A program made the position numbers and the translations under genes. Of a DNA stretch of 64,000 bases, positions 10,398-18,987 are shown piece by piece; within the stretch, counting starts at the first letter, position 1; each line of letters opens with the position of its first letter. The stretch is from Thiocystis violascens DSM 198 (GTDB lineage: Bacteria > Pseudomonadota > Gammaproteobacteria > Chromatiales > Chromatiaceae): NCBI RefSeq assembly GCF_000227745.2, contig NC_018012.1, positions 3,031,501 to 3,095,500 of the forward strand, written 5' to 3'. The notes beneath the pieces were generated by a model. The model was given only the letters and a program-made list of their open reading frames with translations. It was not told the origin of the DNA and did not search any database.

Positions 10398-11453
10398 TCA
10401 GCAGCACTCGCGTCGTCGCGCGCAGGCCTCGGCGAGTTCGCGCAGCATGGGCGCGGTGTCGTCCCAGCCGACGCAGGCGTCGGTGACGCTCTGACCGAAA
10501 ATGAGGTCGCCGCCAGCATCCAGGTTTTGACGTCCGGCGATCAGATGACTCTCGATCATGACCCCGATAATGCGCCGGTCGCCGCGGCCGATCTGGCCCG
10601 CGACATCCTGACAGATGCGCAACTGCTTCTCGGGCCGCTTGCCGCTGTTGGCATGGCTGAAATCGATCATGATCTTGGGCGTCAGCCCGGCGTCGGCGAT
10701 CTGTTCGGCGGCGATGCTGACGCTTTCGGTGTCATAGTTGGGCCGCTGTCCGCCGCGCAGAATGATGTGGGTGTCCACGTTGCCGGTGGTGCTGAAGATG
10801 GCCGATTGACCCTCCTTGGTCACGGACATGAAGACATGGGGCCGTGCCGCCGCGTGGATGGCGTCGATGGCGACCCGCACGTCGCCGTTGGTGGCGTTCT
10901 TGAAGCCGATCGGGCAGGACAGCCCGGAGGCAAGTTCGCGGTGTCCCTGACTCTCGGTGGTCCGCGCGCCGATCGCGCCCCAACTCACCTGATCGGCGAT
11001 GTACTGGGGACTGATCAGATCCAGGTACTCGGTGCCGGCCGGAATCCCCATCTCGTTGAGATCCAGCAGCAGCTTGCGGGCGATCCCCAAACCCTTGTTG
11101 ATCTCGAAACTGCCGTCGAGATTGGGATCGTTGATGAGCCCCTTCCAGCCGACCGTGGTGCGCGGCTTCTCGAAATAGACCCGCATGACCAGCAACAGAT
11201 GCTCGCTCAGTTCCTCGCGCAAGGGATGAAGACGCTGCGCGTATTCAAGCGCGGCCTGTGGATCGTGAACCGAGCAGGGACCGACCACGACCAGCAGACG
11301 GTCATCGCCGCCGTGGAGGATGCGCTGGATTGCGTGGCGGGTTGCGTGTACGGTCTCGGCGGCTTGTTCGGAAAGCGGATATTCCTCGTGCAAGGCACGG
11401 GGCGAGCGGACTTGGGTGATGTCGCGAATGCGCAGGTCGTCGGTGCGGTGCAT
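10398..11453 (-). CDS. aroG: 3-deoxy-7-phosphoheptulonate (DAHP) synthase, class I
   Basis: 351 residues, the usual length of the AroF/AroG/AroH family. It condenses PEP with erythrose 4-phosphate in the first step of the shikimate pathway. Family motifs are present: LLVVVGPCSVHDP, MRVYFEKPRTTVGWKG, GARTTESQ, GFKNATNGD and MIDFSHANSGK, with the metal-ligand Cys in GPCS. Start is the ATG at 11453. Which aromatic amino acid inhibits it cannot be read with confidence, so the symbol aroG stands for the family (aroF/G/H). Confidence 0.95.
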   Translation of the reverse strand: MHRTDDLRIRDITQVRSPRALHEEYPLSEQAAETVHATRHAIQRILHGGDDRLLVVVGPCSVHDPQAALEYAQRLHPLREELSEHLLLVMRVYFEKPRTTVGWKGLINDPNLDGSFEINKGLGIARKLLLDLNEMGIPAGTEYLDLISPQYIADQVSWGAIGARTTESQGHRELASGLSCPIGFKNATNGDVRVAIDAIHAAARPHVFMSVTKEGQSAIFSTTGNVDTHIILRGGQRPNYDTESVSIAAEQIADAGLTPKIMIDFSHANSGKRPEKQLRICQDVAGQIGRGDRRIIGVMIESHLIAGRQNLDAGGDLIFGQSVTDACVGWDDTAPMLRELAEACARRRECC

Positions 11454-11718
11454 GGTGGAGCGCCGGGGCGGTTGCGAAAGCGATGAAGTATAAACGGAAA
11501 CCCGAGCGTCAAACTTTAGTTGTCAGTTGTCGCGGCGATTCTATCGATAGGGGGTGCGACGACGGCAGATGAGTGAGGGCATCGGCTTCCGCATCACCGG
11601 CAGCCCTGGGATTGCCGACCTGCAGTCGGCGCTTCCCGGCGGCGGCACGCCCATTCCAACGCAAGACGGATGCGGACGGCCGAACATTCGCGTCTGTCCC
11701 TGGGGTTCGGACGTCCAA

Positions 11719-12318
11719 TCAACTCAGCCTGTGCCGATTCACGTATTCGACGCTCGCCCCAAAGCGGCCGTGGCGAATGCGGGTGAGTCCGGCGTAATCG
11801 ACCCGCAACCGATACCAGCGCTCCGCCTCGGCGCGCAGGAGGTAGCCGAGGATGGCGCGCGTGACGCCAGCGTGGCAGACGATCAGCTGATGGCGTCCCG
11901 GATAGACCGTCACCTGACGTTCATAGACGCCAGCGATACGGGCGAGCAGATGATCGAGCGGTTCGGCGCCGGGCGGGCGGCAGCCGACCGGATCGCGCTG
12001 GAAAGCCTCGTAGGCCGCCGGATCGGCGGCGGCGATCTCCGCATGCGAACGGCCCTCCCAGGCGCCCATCCCGACCTCGATGAAACCGGGCTCGATCACC
12101 AGCGGCAACCCATGACGCCCCGCCAGTTCGGCGGCGAAAAGACGGCAGCGAGTCATCGGCGAGCTAAGGATCCGATCCCAGGGCGCGGCATCGCCGAGCG
12201 CCTGGCGCATCTGGGTCCAACCGAGCGGGGAGAGCGGATCGTCCGTGCCATTGCCGCGGTAACGCCGCCCGCCGGTCGGCTCGCCGTGACGGATCAGATC
12301 CACCAGTGTGTCCCGCAT
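11719..12318 (-). CDS. Histidine phosphatase superfamily protein (CobC/GpmB-like)
   Basis: 199 residues from the ATG at 12318, which places the phosphohistidine motif LIRHGEP at residues 7-13 as is usual. The second conserved His lies in IVCHAGVTRAIL and the acidic EVGMGAWEGR motif is present. Closest by pattern to alpha-ribazole phosphatase (CobC) and related broad-range phosphatases; no cobalamin gene is nearby, so the substrate is open. A longer frame to 12417 adds a basic, non-homologous-looking extension. Confidence 0.8.
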   Translation of the reverse strand: MRDTLVDLIRHGEPTGGRRYRGNGTDDPLSPLGWTQMRQALGDAAPWDRILSSPMTRCRLFAAELAGRHGLPLVIEPGFIEVGMGAWEGRSHAEIAAADPAAYEAFQRDPVGCRPPGAEPLDHLLARIAGVYERQVTVYPGRHQLIVCHAGVTRAILGYLLRAEAERWYRLRVDYAGLTRIRHGRFGASVEYVNRHRLS

Positions 12319-12591
12319 GATTGCGCCCCATTCGGTGCTTCTGTTCGGTCGCCATCGCGGCATGATCGACAGCGCGCGACGAGAAGCGACTGTCATGGTC
12401 GTCGCTCCCCGCGCCAAATAATGAGTCGGACGCCCATGGCGAAAGCATGATTAAGACGTTACAGTTTTATGCCGCGTCTGACCAGGCGCGGTTGGCGAAT
12501 GCTGGCGCTAGGTTCACGCAATGCACAGTATGCTCGCGGTTTCGCCAATTCCAACGCACTCGGCAAGTATCAACCTGATCGGGACAACGCG

Positions 12592-12894
12592 ATGAACGCC
12601 AAGATTTACGAGGGGATCCACCGTCAGGAACAGGGCGGGATGACGCCGACCGCCAATATCATCCGGGATGCCTGGGTGTTCGGGATCATCCCGGAAGACG
12701 AAACCTGCGAGGGCTGGACCGTCCAGGGCATCGAGTCGCTTTACGACAAGGTGAGCGATGCCTGGATGCCCTATGGCCACCTGGCCTCCAATCTACCGCC
12801 GGAGCTGCGCGAGCGACATGCGCGGATCTATGCGGAGGCAGTGGAGCGCGCGCGCATGGCCGGCTGGGATCCGGAGCTTGACGAGAACGATTAA
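12592..12894 (+). CDS. Conserved-looking small protein of unknown function
   Basis: 100 residues from an ATG with GGGA about seven bases upstream. Acidic and soluble, with no signal or membrane segment; features include DAWVFGIIPEDETCEGW and a C-terminal helical, Arg/Glu-rich stretch. I do not recognise the family. Codon usage and GC match the neighbours, which supports a real gene. It lies upstream of another unknown gene on the same strand. Confidence 0.6.
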   Translation: MNAKIYEGIHRQEQGGMTPTANIIRDAWVFGIIPEDETCEGWTVQGIESLYDKVSDAWMPYGHLASNLPPELRERHARIYAEAVERARMAGWDPELDEND

Positions 12895-13010
12895 ACCGCG
12901 TCCTTGCGTGATCCGCGTCGATGCGACCACGCTTGGTTCCGTCGGCGTCGATCATGGGTTGGGGGAGGTTGTTATTGGGGGCGGGCGTGAAATCCAGAGC
13001 CTCGGCGCGT

Positions 13011-13051
13011 GAAGCCGTTCGTGGTTCGAGGGCCTCACCACGAACGGCTTC
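13011..13051. repeat. Dispersed palindromic repeat (CCGTTCGTGG family), copy 1
   Basis: Inverted repeat with arms GAAGCCGTTCGTGG and CCACGAACGGCTTC around a short GA/CT-rich loop. Degenerate partial copies (CACGAGCAGCTTC, CACGAGCAACTTC) follow to about 13090. The same arms recur near 23430, 48480, 48690, 52560, 59215 and 59330. A GAGAATTGCTGG motif about 80 bp downstream also recurs beside other copies. Confidence 0.85.
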
Positions 13052-13187
13052 AGGACACCACGAGCAGCTTCAAGACACCACGAGCAACTTCTGGGACATC
13101 ACTGCTCATACAGTGACGTTCAAACCGAGAATTGCTGGGCGAGACGCGGTTGAGCGACCCATCCGCCGCGACCCGGAGGCCGATACC

Positions 13188-13658
13188 ATGTCGCGCTATT
13201 TTGTCCGCGAGACCTTTTTCCGCCCCGAGACCGAATTCGCGCGCGAGACGAGCGCCATTTCGGCCGGACTCCATAACCGCCTGCGACTGCTGCTGGGACG
13301 GACTCGCCCTGGAGGCAGTCTCTTCGTCCCTATCCGTTCCATGCAATATCTGGCGGTGGTCGAGCATGATGAGATCGTGTTCGTCGATGCGCTGGGCGGC
13401 TACGCGCATCAGGATGGCGAGGGCGGACGCCTGATTCGGCTGGCCTGGCGACCGGCGCCGGGACGGGAATCGCTCAGCGCGCCGGTTCCTTGCGACATCA
13501 TCTACTACGTCAGCGGTGCGCAAGTAGCGCAAAAGAGGCTGATGACCGAACTGGGACCGGCACTCCAGCGGATGCTGGAACGCCAGTCCGCCGAGAGCGC
13601 GGCTTGGGAAGGCCGTGTTCTTCCCTTTCGTAACCCGCGTCAGCAATCCTCGCGTTAA
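13188..13658 (+). CDS. Protein of unknown function
   Basis: 156 residues from the ATG at 13188, which has GGAGG about nine bases upstream; in-frame starts further upstream run through the repeat and are unlikely. Mixed alpha/beta composition, no signal, no membrane segment. Notable stretches are GGSLFVPIRSMQYLAVV and VPCDIIYYVSG. I do not recognise it. It is preceded by repeat copy 1 and followed by a REP-like palindrome. Confidence 0.6.
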   Translation: MSRYFVRETFFRPETEFARETSAISAGLHNRLRLLLGRTRPGGSLFVPIRSMQYLAVVEHDEIVFVDALGGYAHQDGEGGRLIRLAWRPAPGRESLSAPVPCDIIYYVSGAQVAQKRLMTELGPALQRMLERQSAESAAWEGRVLPFRNPRQQSSR

Positions 13659-13660
13659 CG

Positions 13661-13681
13661 CAGGAGCCCGCTTGCGGGCGA
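13661..13681. repeat. REP-like palindrome (GGAGCCCGCTTGCGGGC), copy 1
   Basis: The core GCCCGC-TT-GCGGGC is a perfect short palindrome preceded by AGGA, a layout resembling REP sequences of pseudomonads. Two further copies lie in inverted orientation at 36398-36474. Confidence 0.75.
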
Positions 13682-13790
13682 TTTGGCCGTCGGTTTCAGC
13701 GATTTGGGAAATAATTGCTGGACGGTTTCTTGAGTTGACGCTCGCAGGACAGCGTTCACTCGACACCTCGCCTGCCGCACCAGACGCGGT

Positions 13791-14558
13791 TTACCCGCCA
13801 AACAGATCCTTGATCGCCTGCACCGTGGTCTGGCGTCCCAACTCGCCGATGGCGGTGGTCAGGGGGATGGCCTTCGGGCAGACCCGCACGCAGTTCTGTG
13901 CGTTCCCGCAGTCGCTGATTCCGCCATCGCCCATGATGGCGTGCAGCCGCTCGGCCTGGTCGTAGCGGCCGGTGGGGTGGGCGTTCATCAGACGCACCTG
14001 CGCCAGCGGGGCAGGCCCGATGAAGTCCGAGTGAGGGCCGAATTGAGGACAGGCCGACATGCAGCAGCCGCAGCTCATGCAGCGGCTGTAGAAATAATTG
14101 GCGGACCATTCGCCCGGCGAGATGCGCGGCGCGCCCTCATGCGTATCCCAGGCGCCGTCGATCTCGATCCAGGCCCGAACCTTGCGCAATCCCTCGTCGA
14201 TCCGCGAGCGGTCCACGAGCAGATCCCGCACCACCGGAAACTTGGGCAACGGTTCCAGCACGATGGGTTGCCTCAGGCTGTCGATCAGCGCCGAGCAGGA
14301 CGGACGCGGCACGCCGTTGATGAGCATGGCGCAGGAGCCGCAGACCTCTTCCATGCAGTTGCGATCCCAGACGACCGGGGCGACCCGCTGGCCGTCCGCG
14401 GTGACCGGGTTGTTCCGCACCACCATCAGGGCCGAGATGACATTGTGATCCGGCGCATAGGGGATCGCGAATTCCTGCCAGTAGGATGGGCTGCCAGGGG
14501 CGTCCTGACGGCGAATCCTGAAGCGAATTGACGTTGTCTTCGCGGGCAATCCCTTCAT
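13791..14558 (-). CDS. sdhB: Succinate dehydrogenase/fumarate reductase iron-sulfur subunit
   Basis: 255 residues. The N-terminal ferredoxin domain has the CGSCAMLINGVPRPSC cluster region. The C-terminal domain has CMSCGCCMSACP and CGNAQNCVRVCP, so all three clusters ([2Fe-2S], [4Fe-4S], [3Fe-4S]) have ligands. It carries electrons between the flavin of SdhA and the heme/quinone subunit. The ATG overlaps the sdhA stop in ATGA. Last gene of sdhCAB. The Bacillus/Wolinella-type layout leaves the physiological direction (succinate oxidation or fumarate reduction) open. Confidence 0.95.
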   Translation of the reverse strand: MKGLPAKTTSIRFRIRRQDAPGSPSYWQEFAIPYAPDHNVISALMVVRNNPVTADGQRVAPVVWDRNCMEEVCGSCAMLINGVPRPSCSALIDSLRQPIVLEPLPKFPVVRDLLVDRSRIDEGLRKVRAWIEIDGAWDTHEGAPRISPGEWSANYFYSRCMSCGCCMSACPQFGPHSDFIGPAPLAQVRLMNAHPTGRYDQAERLHAIMGDGGISDCGNAQNCVRVCPKAIPLTTAIGELGRQTTVQAIKDLFGG

Positions 14559-16441
14559 CGGTAATCCCGCGGCTCGGTGGGCGGACAGATGCTCAGGTCA
14601 ATCTCCTCGTCGTGGATCCGTGGACCCTCGGCGCTGAATTCAGCGATGGTGGTCTTGAGCCACTGGTCGTTGTTGGCCCGCCAGCGGGCGCGGTAGTCCT
14701 CGAACTCGGGATCGCCGGCGAACTTGCCCTCGGGCAGCGGGATCTTGAACGCGGGCTTGTGGTGCGCGCCCCGGCATTCGTCGCGCTCCAGCGCGCTCTT
14801 GGCGACGACCATCGCGAGCCGGATCATGTCCTGAAGCTGGCGGGCGAAGACCAGGGTCTGATTGGCCCAGACGCTCGAATCACCGAGCGCGACCGAAGCG
14901 GCTCGCCGCTCCAGATCGCGCAATTCGTCCAGCGCCGTCGCAAGCTCGGAATTGACGCGCACCACGCCGACCCTGGCGGTCATGAGCGCGCCCAGTTCCT
15001 GGTGGAGCCGGTAGGGGTTCTCGGAACCATCCGAACGCATCAGGGTTTGATTGAGCCGCTGCTGACGGTCGATGTCGGAAGCGACCCCGGCTTGATCCAG
15101 TGACATCCGATGATGGTCGAGTCCCCTGAGATAACTCACCACCGACTCGCCGGCGACCCGTCCCGAAAAGCTCGCGGACAGGAGCGAATTGGCACCGAGC
15201 CGATTGGCGCCGTGATAAGCGTAATCGCATTCGCCGCAGGCATAGAGTCCGGGGATGTTGGTGGCTTGGTTGCGGGGACTGTCCGGGCGCATCCCGCCAA
15301 ACTCGTCGCGCTCGAAATCGACCCAGAGTCCGCCCATCGGGTAATGCGCGGCGGGAAAGATTTCCATCGGCTCGGCGAGCGGATCGGTTCCGGCGAATTT
15401 GCGGTAGATGTCCAGGATGGCGCCGAGCCGATTGGAGACGAAGGCCCGGTCCAGATGGGTCAGGTCCAGATAGACCCGGTCGGTGCCCTGGATGCCTAGC
15501 CCCATCTCTCGGGTGACGTGCCAGATCGCGCGCGAGGCCTCGTCGCGGGACACCGTGTTGCCATAGGCCGGGAAGAACTCTTCCAGGAAATAGAAACGCG
15601 CGGTTTCGGGGATCGCGTTCGGCGCGCGCGCGTCACGGGGATTGCGCGGCGTCCAGATGCGCCCGCCCTCGCCGCGGGCGGCCTCGCTCATCAGACGGTT
15701 TTTGTCGCGCCCGATCATGGCCGTCGGGTGGAACTGGAAGAACTCGGCATTGGCGAACCAGGCACCCTGTCGATAACAGCGGCTGGCGGCGGCCCCGGTG
15801 CAATGGCTCGACGTGGTCGTTTTGGGGGCGTAGATCTGGCCGAAACCGCCGGTGGCGATCACCACCGCATCCGCCGGGAAGGCACGGACTTCCAGACTCT
15901 TGAGGTCCATCGCAAGGATGCCGCGACAGACGCCGTCGGTGTCTTTGAGCAGGGACAGAAATTCCCACCACTCAAACTTGCTGACCTGGCCCCGCGCTTC
16001 CAGCCGGCGCACCTGCTGATCGACGCCATAGAGCAATTGCTGACCGCTGCTGGCGCCGGCGAAACAGGTGCGCTTATTCTTGACGCCGCCGAAGAGGCGT
16101 TGATCGAGCAGCCCCTCGGGGGTGCGCGAGAAGGTCACGCCCATGCGCTCGAAGGTGCGGATCAGCCCCGGCGCGGCCTCGCACATGCTCTTGACAGGCG
16201 GCTGATTGGCGAGATATTCGCCGCCCTTGAGCGTATCGACGATGTGCTGGTGGATGGAATCGCGCTGGCCCTTGGTGTCCAGAACCGCGTTGATGCCGCC
16301 CTGGGCGCACACCGAATGGCTGCGCTTGACCTCGAACAGCGAGAACACCTGAACCGGAAAGCCCGCGTCGGCGATGCGCAGGGTCGCCCAGAGTCCGGCC
16401 AGCCCGCCGCCGATGACGATCGCCTTGGGTGTGGTCTTCAT
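14555..16441 (-). CDS. sdhA: Succinate dehydrogenase/fumarate reductase flavoprotein subunit
   Basis: 628 residues from the ATG at 16441, which begins MKTTPKAIVIGGGLAGLWAT, an FAD-binding Rossmann motif. The frame extends upstream to 16780 but that part lies inside sdhC. The FAD-linking motif HSVCAQGG and the active-site region HPTAMIG are present. It oxidises succinate or reduces fumarate at a covalent FAD. Both ends overlap neighbours by 4 bp (ATGA), indicating a tightly coupled operon. Confidence 0.95.
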   Translation of the reverse strand: MKTTPKAIVIGGGLAGLWATLRIADAGFPVQVFSLFEVKRSHSVCAQGGINAVLDTKGQRDSIHQHIVDTLKGGEYLANQPPVKSMCEAAPGLIRTFERMGVTFSRTPEGLLDQRLFGGVKNKRTCFAGASSGQQLLYGVDQQVRRLEARGQVSKFEWWEFLSLLKDTDGVCRGILAMDLKSLEVRAFPADAVVIATGGFGQIYAPKTTTSSHCTGAAASRCYRQGAWFANAEFFQFHPTAMIGRDKNRLMSEAARGEGGRIWTPRNPRDARAPNAIPETARFYFLEEFFPAYGNTVSRDEASRAIWHVTREMGLGIQGTDRVYLDLTHLDRAFVSNRLGAILDIYRKFAGTDPLAEPMEIFPAAHYPMGGLWVDFERDEFGGMRPDSPRNQATNIPGLYACGECDYAYHGANRLGANSLLSASFSGRVAGESVVSYLRGLDHHRMSLDQAGVASDIDRQQRLNQTLMRSDGSENPYRLHQELGALMTARVGVVRVNSELATALDELRDLERRAASVALGDSSVWANQTLVFARQLQDMIRLAMVVAKSALERDECRGAHHKPAFKIPLPEGKFAGDPEFEDYRARWRANNDQWLKTTIAEFSAEGPRIHDEEIDLSICPPTEPRDYR

Positions 16442-17070
16442 GGCAGAAACCCGATCAGTCCATGGACTCCGATGGCCGCGAGCAGCAGACCGAGGCCAGC
16501 GCAGACAAAGCCGAACCGCCGCTGGGCGCGGGCCGAGGTCGTCAGACCCCAGACGATGCCCATGGCCGAGAGTCCGTTGGCCAGATGAAAGACCGAGAGC
16601 AGCAGCCCGGCCAGATAGATCCCGAACATCCAGGGTTGCGAGAGCAGATGCTGCATGTGTCCGAACAGATCCTCCCGAACCGAGACGCGCCAGAGGCCCT
16701 CGATGCGCGTCATGCCGACATGGAGCAGCAGAAAGATCAGGATGCCGATCCCGGAGATCCGTTGCAGCCAGTAGAGCCAATTTCTGAGATAGCGATAGCG
16801 GATCGGTTCGGCGCGCATCTGGTTGACGACGATCAGTCCATAGCCGGCGTGGAACAGCAGCGGCAGGGCAATAAGGACAATCTCCAGGGCCGGCAGATAG
16901 TTCATCCCCTGCAAAAAGGCGACGACCTCGCCGTTATAGTGCTCCGCCCCGAAACGGGATTGGGAGTTTTCCCACAGATGAAAGATCAGGAAGGCGCCGA
17001 CCGGCAACAGGCCCAGCAGCGAATGCAGTCGTCGTAGCAGAAAGCGCGGATCGGCGGCGAATTGGCGCAT
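16438..17070 (-). CDS. sdhC: Succinate dehydrogenase cytochrome b558 subunit
   Basis: 210 residues with five predicted membrane helices, the single-anchor diheme type found in Bacillus subtilis and Wolinella. Candidate heme-ligating His residues lie in RRLHSLLG, LIFHLWE, LLFHAGYG, LLLHVGM and SVFHLANG. First gene of the operon; its stop overlaps the sdhA start by 4 bp. It anchors SdhAB and links them to the quinone pool. Confidence 0.93.
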   Translation of the reverse strand: MRQFAADPRFLLRRLHSLLGLLPVGAFLIFHLWENSQSRFGAEHYNGEVVAFLQGMNYLPALEIVLIALPLLFHAGYGLIVVNQMRAEPIRYRYLRNWLYWLQRISGIGILIFLLLHVGMTRIEGLWRVSVREDLFGHMQHLLSQPWMFGIYLAGLLLSVFHLANGLSAMGIVWGLTTSARAQRRFGFVCAGLGLLLAAIGVHGLIGFLP

Positions 17071-17731
17071 GGCGGGATCGTCCGTGGCGGCGGAAGTTCA
17101 GCATAAGCTAATGGACCGGGCGGTTCAGTGATCGTGCGCAATTCGGTTGGCGAAATTCCGTGCCGGCGGTCGCGGGTCGCGGAGCGTGCGCGGTGAGGAA
17201 GCGGAGTTAGGTCAATGCGGCGAGGCGTTATTGGTCTCGTTCTCGGTGATGAACCCCTCGTCAAGCAGCGTCTGTGTGCCTCCGGGATACGCTGGAAAAC
17301 CAAAGACGTCGAAGGGTAAAAAAAATCCATGCGGTTGGCGGGAGTCGAAAACGTGGCTGATCGACGATAATCATCCCTGGCATTCGGCCTCAAGGGCTGT
17401 CGTCCAAACCCCTTGAGCACAAGCGATCAACGGTTCGAGGAGAAGCGACATGCTCCTCCACGAGTGACGGGAATGCCGATACGTCCAGCGGACGGGATGT
17501 TCGCTACCCTCGCCAGACATGATTCTTCGTCGGCTGGGTATCGCCGGAAACCGATTCAGATTAACGCCCAATGAACTCATCGGCGAATTTATGAAATATT
17601 CGGACTATCTTTACAAAGATAATAGATTTCAGCCCGGCACGTGTCCGCAGTTTTGTCTGAAGTCTAAAGAGACGTGGCCGAACGTTCGTTGTGAACGAGA
17701 TCAATGGTCGAACCGCATGCTATTCAGGTAA
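17071..17731. other. Long intergenic region between sdhC and PilZ-like gene; no convincing gene
   Basis: About 660 bp between divergent genes. It should hold the sdhCAB promoter at its left side. The right part (17570-17640) is AT-rich. Short frames on both strands look unlike proteins I know. A 34-codon frame at 17215-17319 (ending TKDVEG) could be a remnant but is too short to call. Confidence 0.4.
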
Positions 17732-17737
17732 TTGTCA

Positions 17738-18400
17738 GTGCCATCGAGCCGTAACGAGATCCTTTCGAGCGATGAGTTGGAGTTTATCCGGCAACTCGAA
17801 GCCGCCGATTCCGGGCAAGCACCCGAGGATGAGGTAGGTGGCTGGCTGCGTATCTCCGAGGATGCTGCCGGTCTTCTGGGCGGGTTTTCGGAAAGCCCTC
17901 TGATCGAACTCCAGGCCGGCTGGCAGGGGCACCGCTTGCGTTTCCCGCTAAAGCCGAGAACCCGCTCGGACAATGGAGAACTGACCCTCGAAATCGGCGT
18001 GCCCGAGGTGCTGGAGGGCGGCGCTCGCTCGCGCAGTTGGCGGGTGCCGCCGGGGACCGACGAGATGCAGCTCCAGGACAAGAGCGGGAGACTCGAACAA
18101 CCGCGGGTGGTCAATCTCTCCTATACCGGGATGGCGATCGAGCAACGGGCGGATCGGCTTCCGGATCTGAATCAGCCGTTACGCGATCTCCGGCTGGTTC
18201 TGCCTGGACAGGGCGAGTATCTGCGTCTGCTTGGCTACGTGGTGCGGCAGACGCGGCTGGACGATCGTCGCATCCAGTTGGGAATCCGTTTCGAGCCACT
18301 CTCGGAGGAGAACCGGGATCGGTTGGGTCGCTATATTCTGCGGCGTCACAAAGAACTGCAAGCGGAGAAGCCTGTGTCGGGGCTGGTACCGGATCGGTAG
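17738..18400 (+). CDS. PilZ-like domain protein
   Basis: About 220 residues. The C-terminal half (from about residue 120) has the shape of a PilZ domain: an N-terminal Arg-containing segment, then VNLSYTGMAIE, which resembles the (D/N)xSxxG motif, then alternating beta strands. A role in cyclic-di-GMP-linked or adhesion-related signalling is therefore possible. The upstream RxxxR motif is weak, so c-di-GMP binding is uncertain. The start could be the TTG at 17732 or the GTG at 17738; AGG lies better spaced for the GTG. Convergent with mraZ. Confidence 0.6.
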   Translation: MPSSRNEILSSDELEFIRQLEAADSGQAPEDEVGGWLRISEDAAGLLGGFSESPLIELQAGWQGHRLRFPLKPRTRSDNGELTLEIGVPEVLEGGARSRSWRVPPGTDEMQLQDKSGRLEQPRVVNLSYTGMAIEQRADRLPDLNQPLRDLRLVLPGQGEYLRLLGYVVRQTRLDDRRIQLGIRFEPLSEENRDRLGRYILRRHKELQAEKPVSGLVPDR

Positions 18401-18427
18401 GCAAGTTCCACCCAGCGCCAGCAGCGG

Positions 18428-18907
18428 TCAATCGCTCTCGTCTTCGGCGTCCGGATCCGCGCGGTGCTCTCCCATGATTTCCTCGGCCAGACTGGCAAAC
18501 GCCGCAGGCTCGATGTCGAAAATGTCCCCGTAGGATTCCTCGGCCCAGAGTTCAATGAAGGACGGGAAGCAGACCAGCACGACCTGACTCTCGATCTCCG
18601 CGTATTCCAGCAGACGGCGCGGCAGGAGCAGCCGGTTACTGGCATCGAGGCGCAGTTCGGTGGCGCCGCGATAGAAATAGCGGGCAAACTGGCGGTTCTT
18701 TTGCACGAACGGATTGAGTCGATTGACGCGCGCGCTGACGCGCTGCCATTCCGCGTAGGGATAGAGGCTAAGATTGCGCTCGAATCCACGATTGATGACG
18801 AAATGCTGGGCAGTCTCCGGCGACAGTTGCCGCAGGAGTCCGGCAGGCAGAACCAGACGCCCCTTGGCGTCTAGTTTGCCGTCGAATTCGCCGAGCAGAT
18901 GATTCAT
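18428..18907 (-). CDS. mraZ: MraZ-family DNA-binding protein, outside the division cluster
   Basis: 159 residues from the ATG at 18907. MraZ is built of two AbrB-like swapped-hairpin repeats. Here the first repeat has the conserved KLDAKGRLVLP; the second reads RLDASNRLLLP, so DxxGR is altered to DASNR. MraZ normally opens the dcw cluster before mraW/rsmH and ftsL. Here the neighbours are a PilZ-like gene and a kinase, so this is an orphan or second copy. The C-terminus is acidic. Confidence 0.8.
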   Translation of the reverse strand: MNHLLGEFDGKLDAKGRLVLPAGLLRQLSPETAQHFVINRGFERNLSLYPYAEWQRVSARVNRLNPFVQKNRQFARYFYRGATELRLDASNRLLLPRRLLEYAEIESQVVLVCFPSFIELWAEESYGDIFDIEPAAFASLAEEIMGEHRADPDAEDESD

Positions 18908-18987
18908 GTAAACCGCTTCCAGATTGACATGCGTTCTTTTCAGCGAACTGATCTTTCCATGATGGACGGCGACCGGCGCAATGCAGT

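Noticed and set aside
17215..17319. 34-codon rightward frame in the sdhC upstream region
   Set aside because: Too short and without ribosome-binding site or known relatives.
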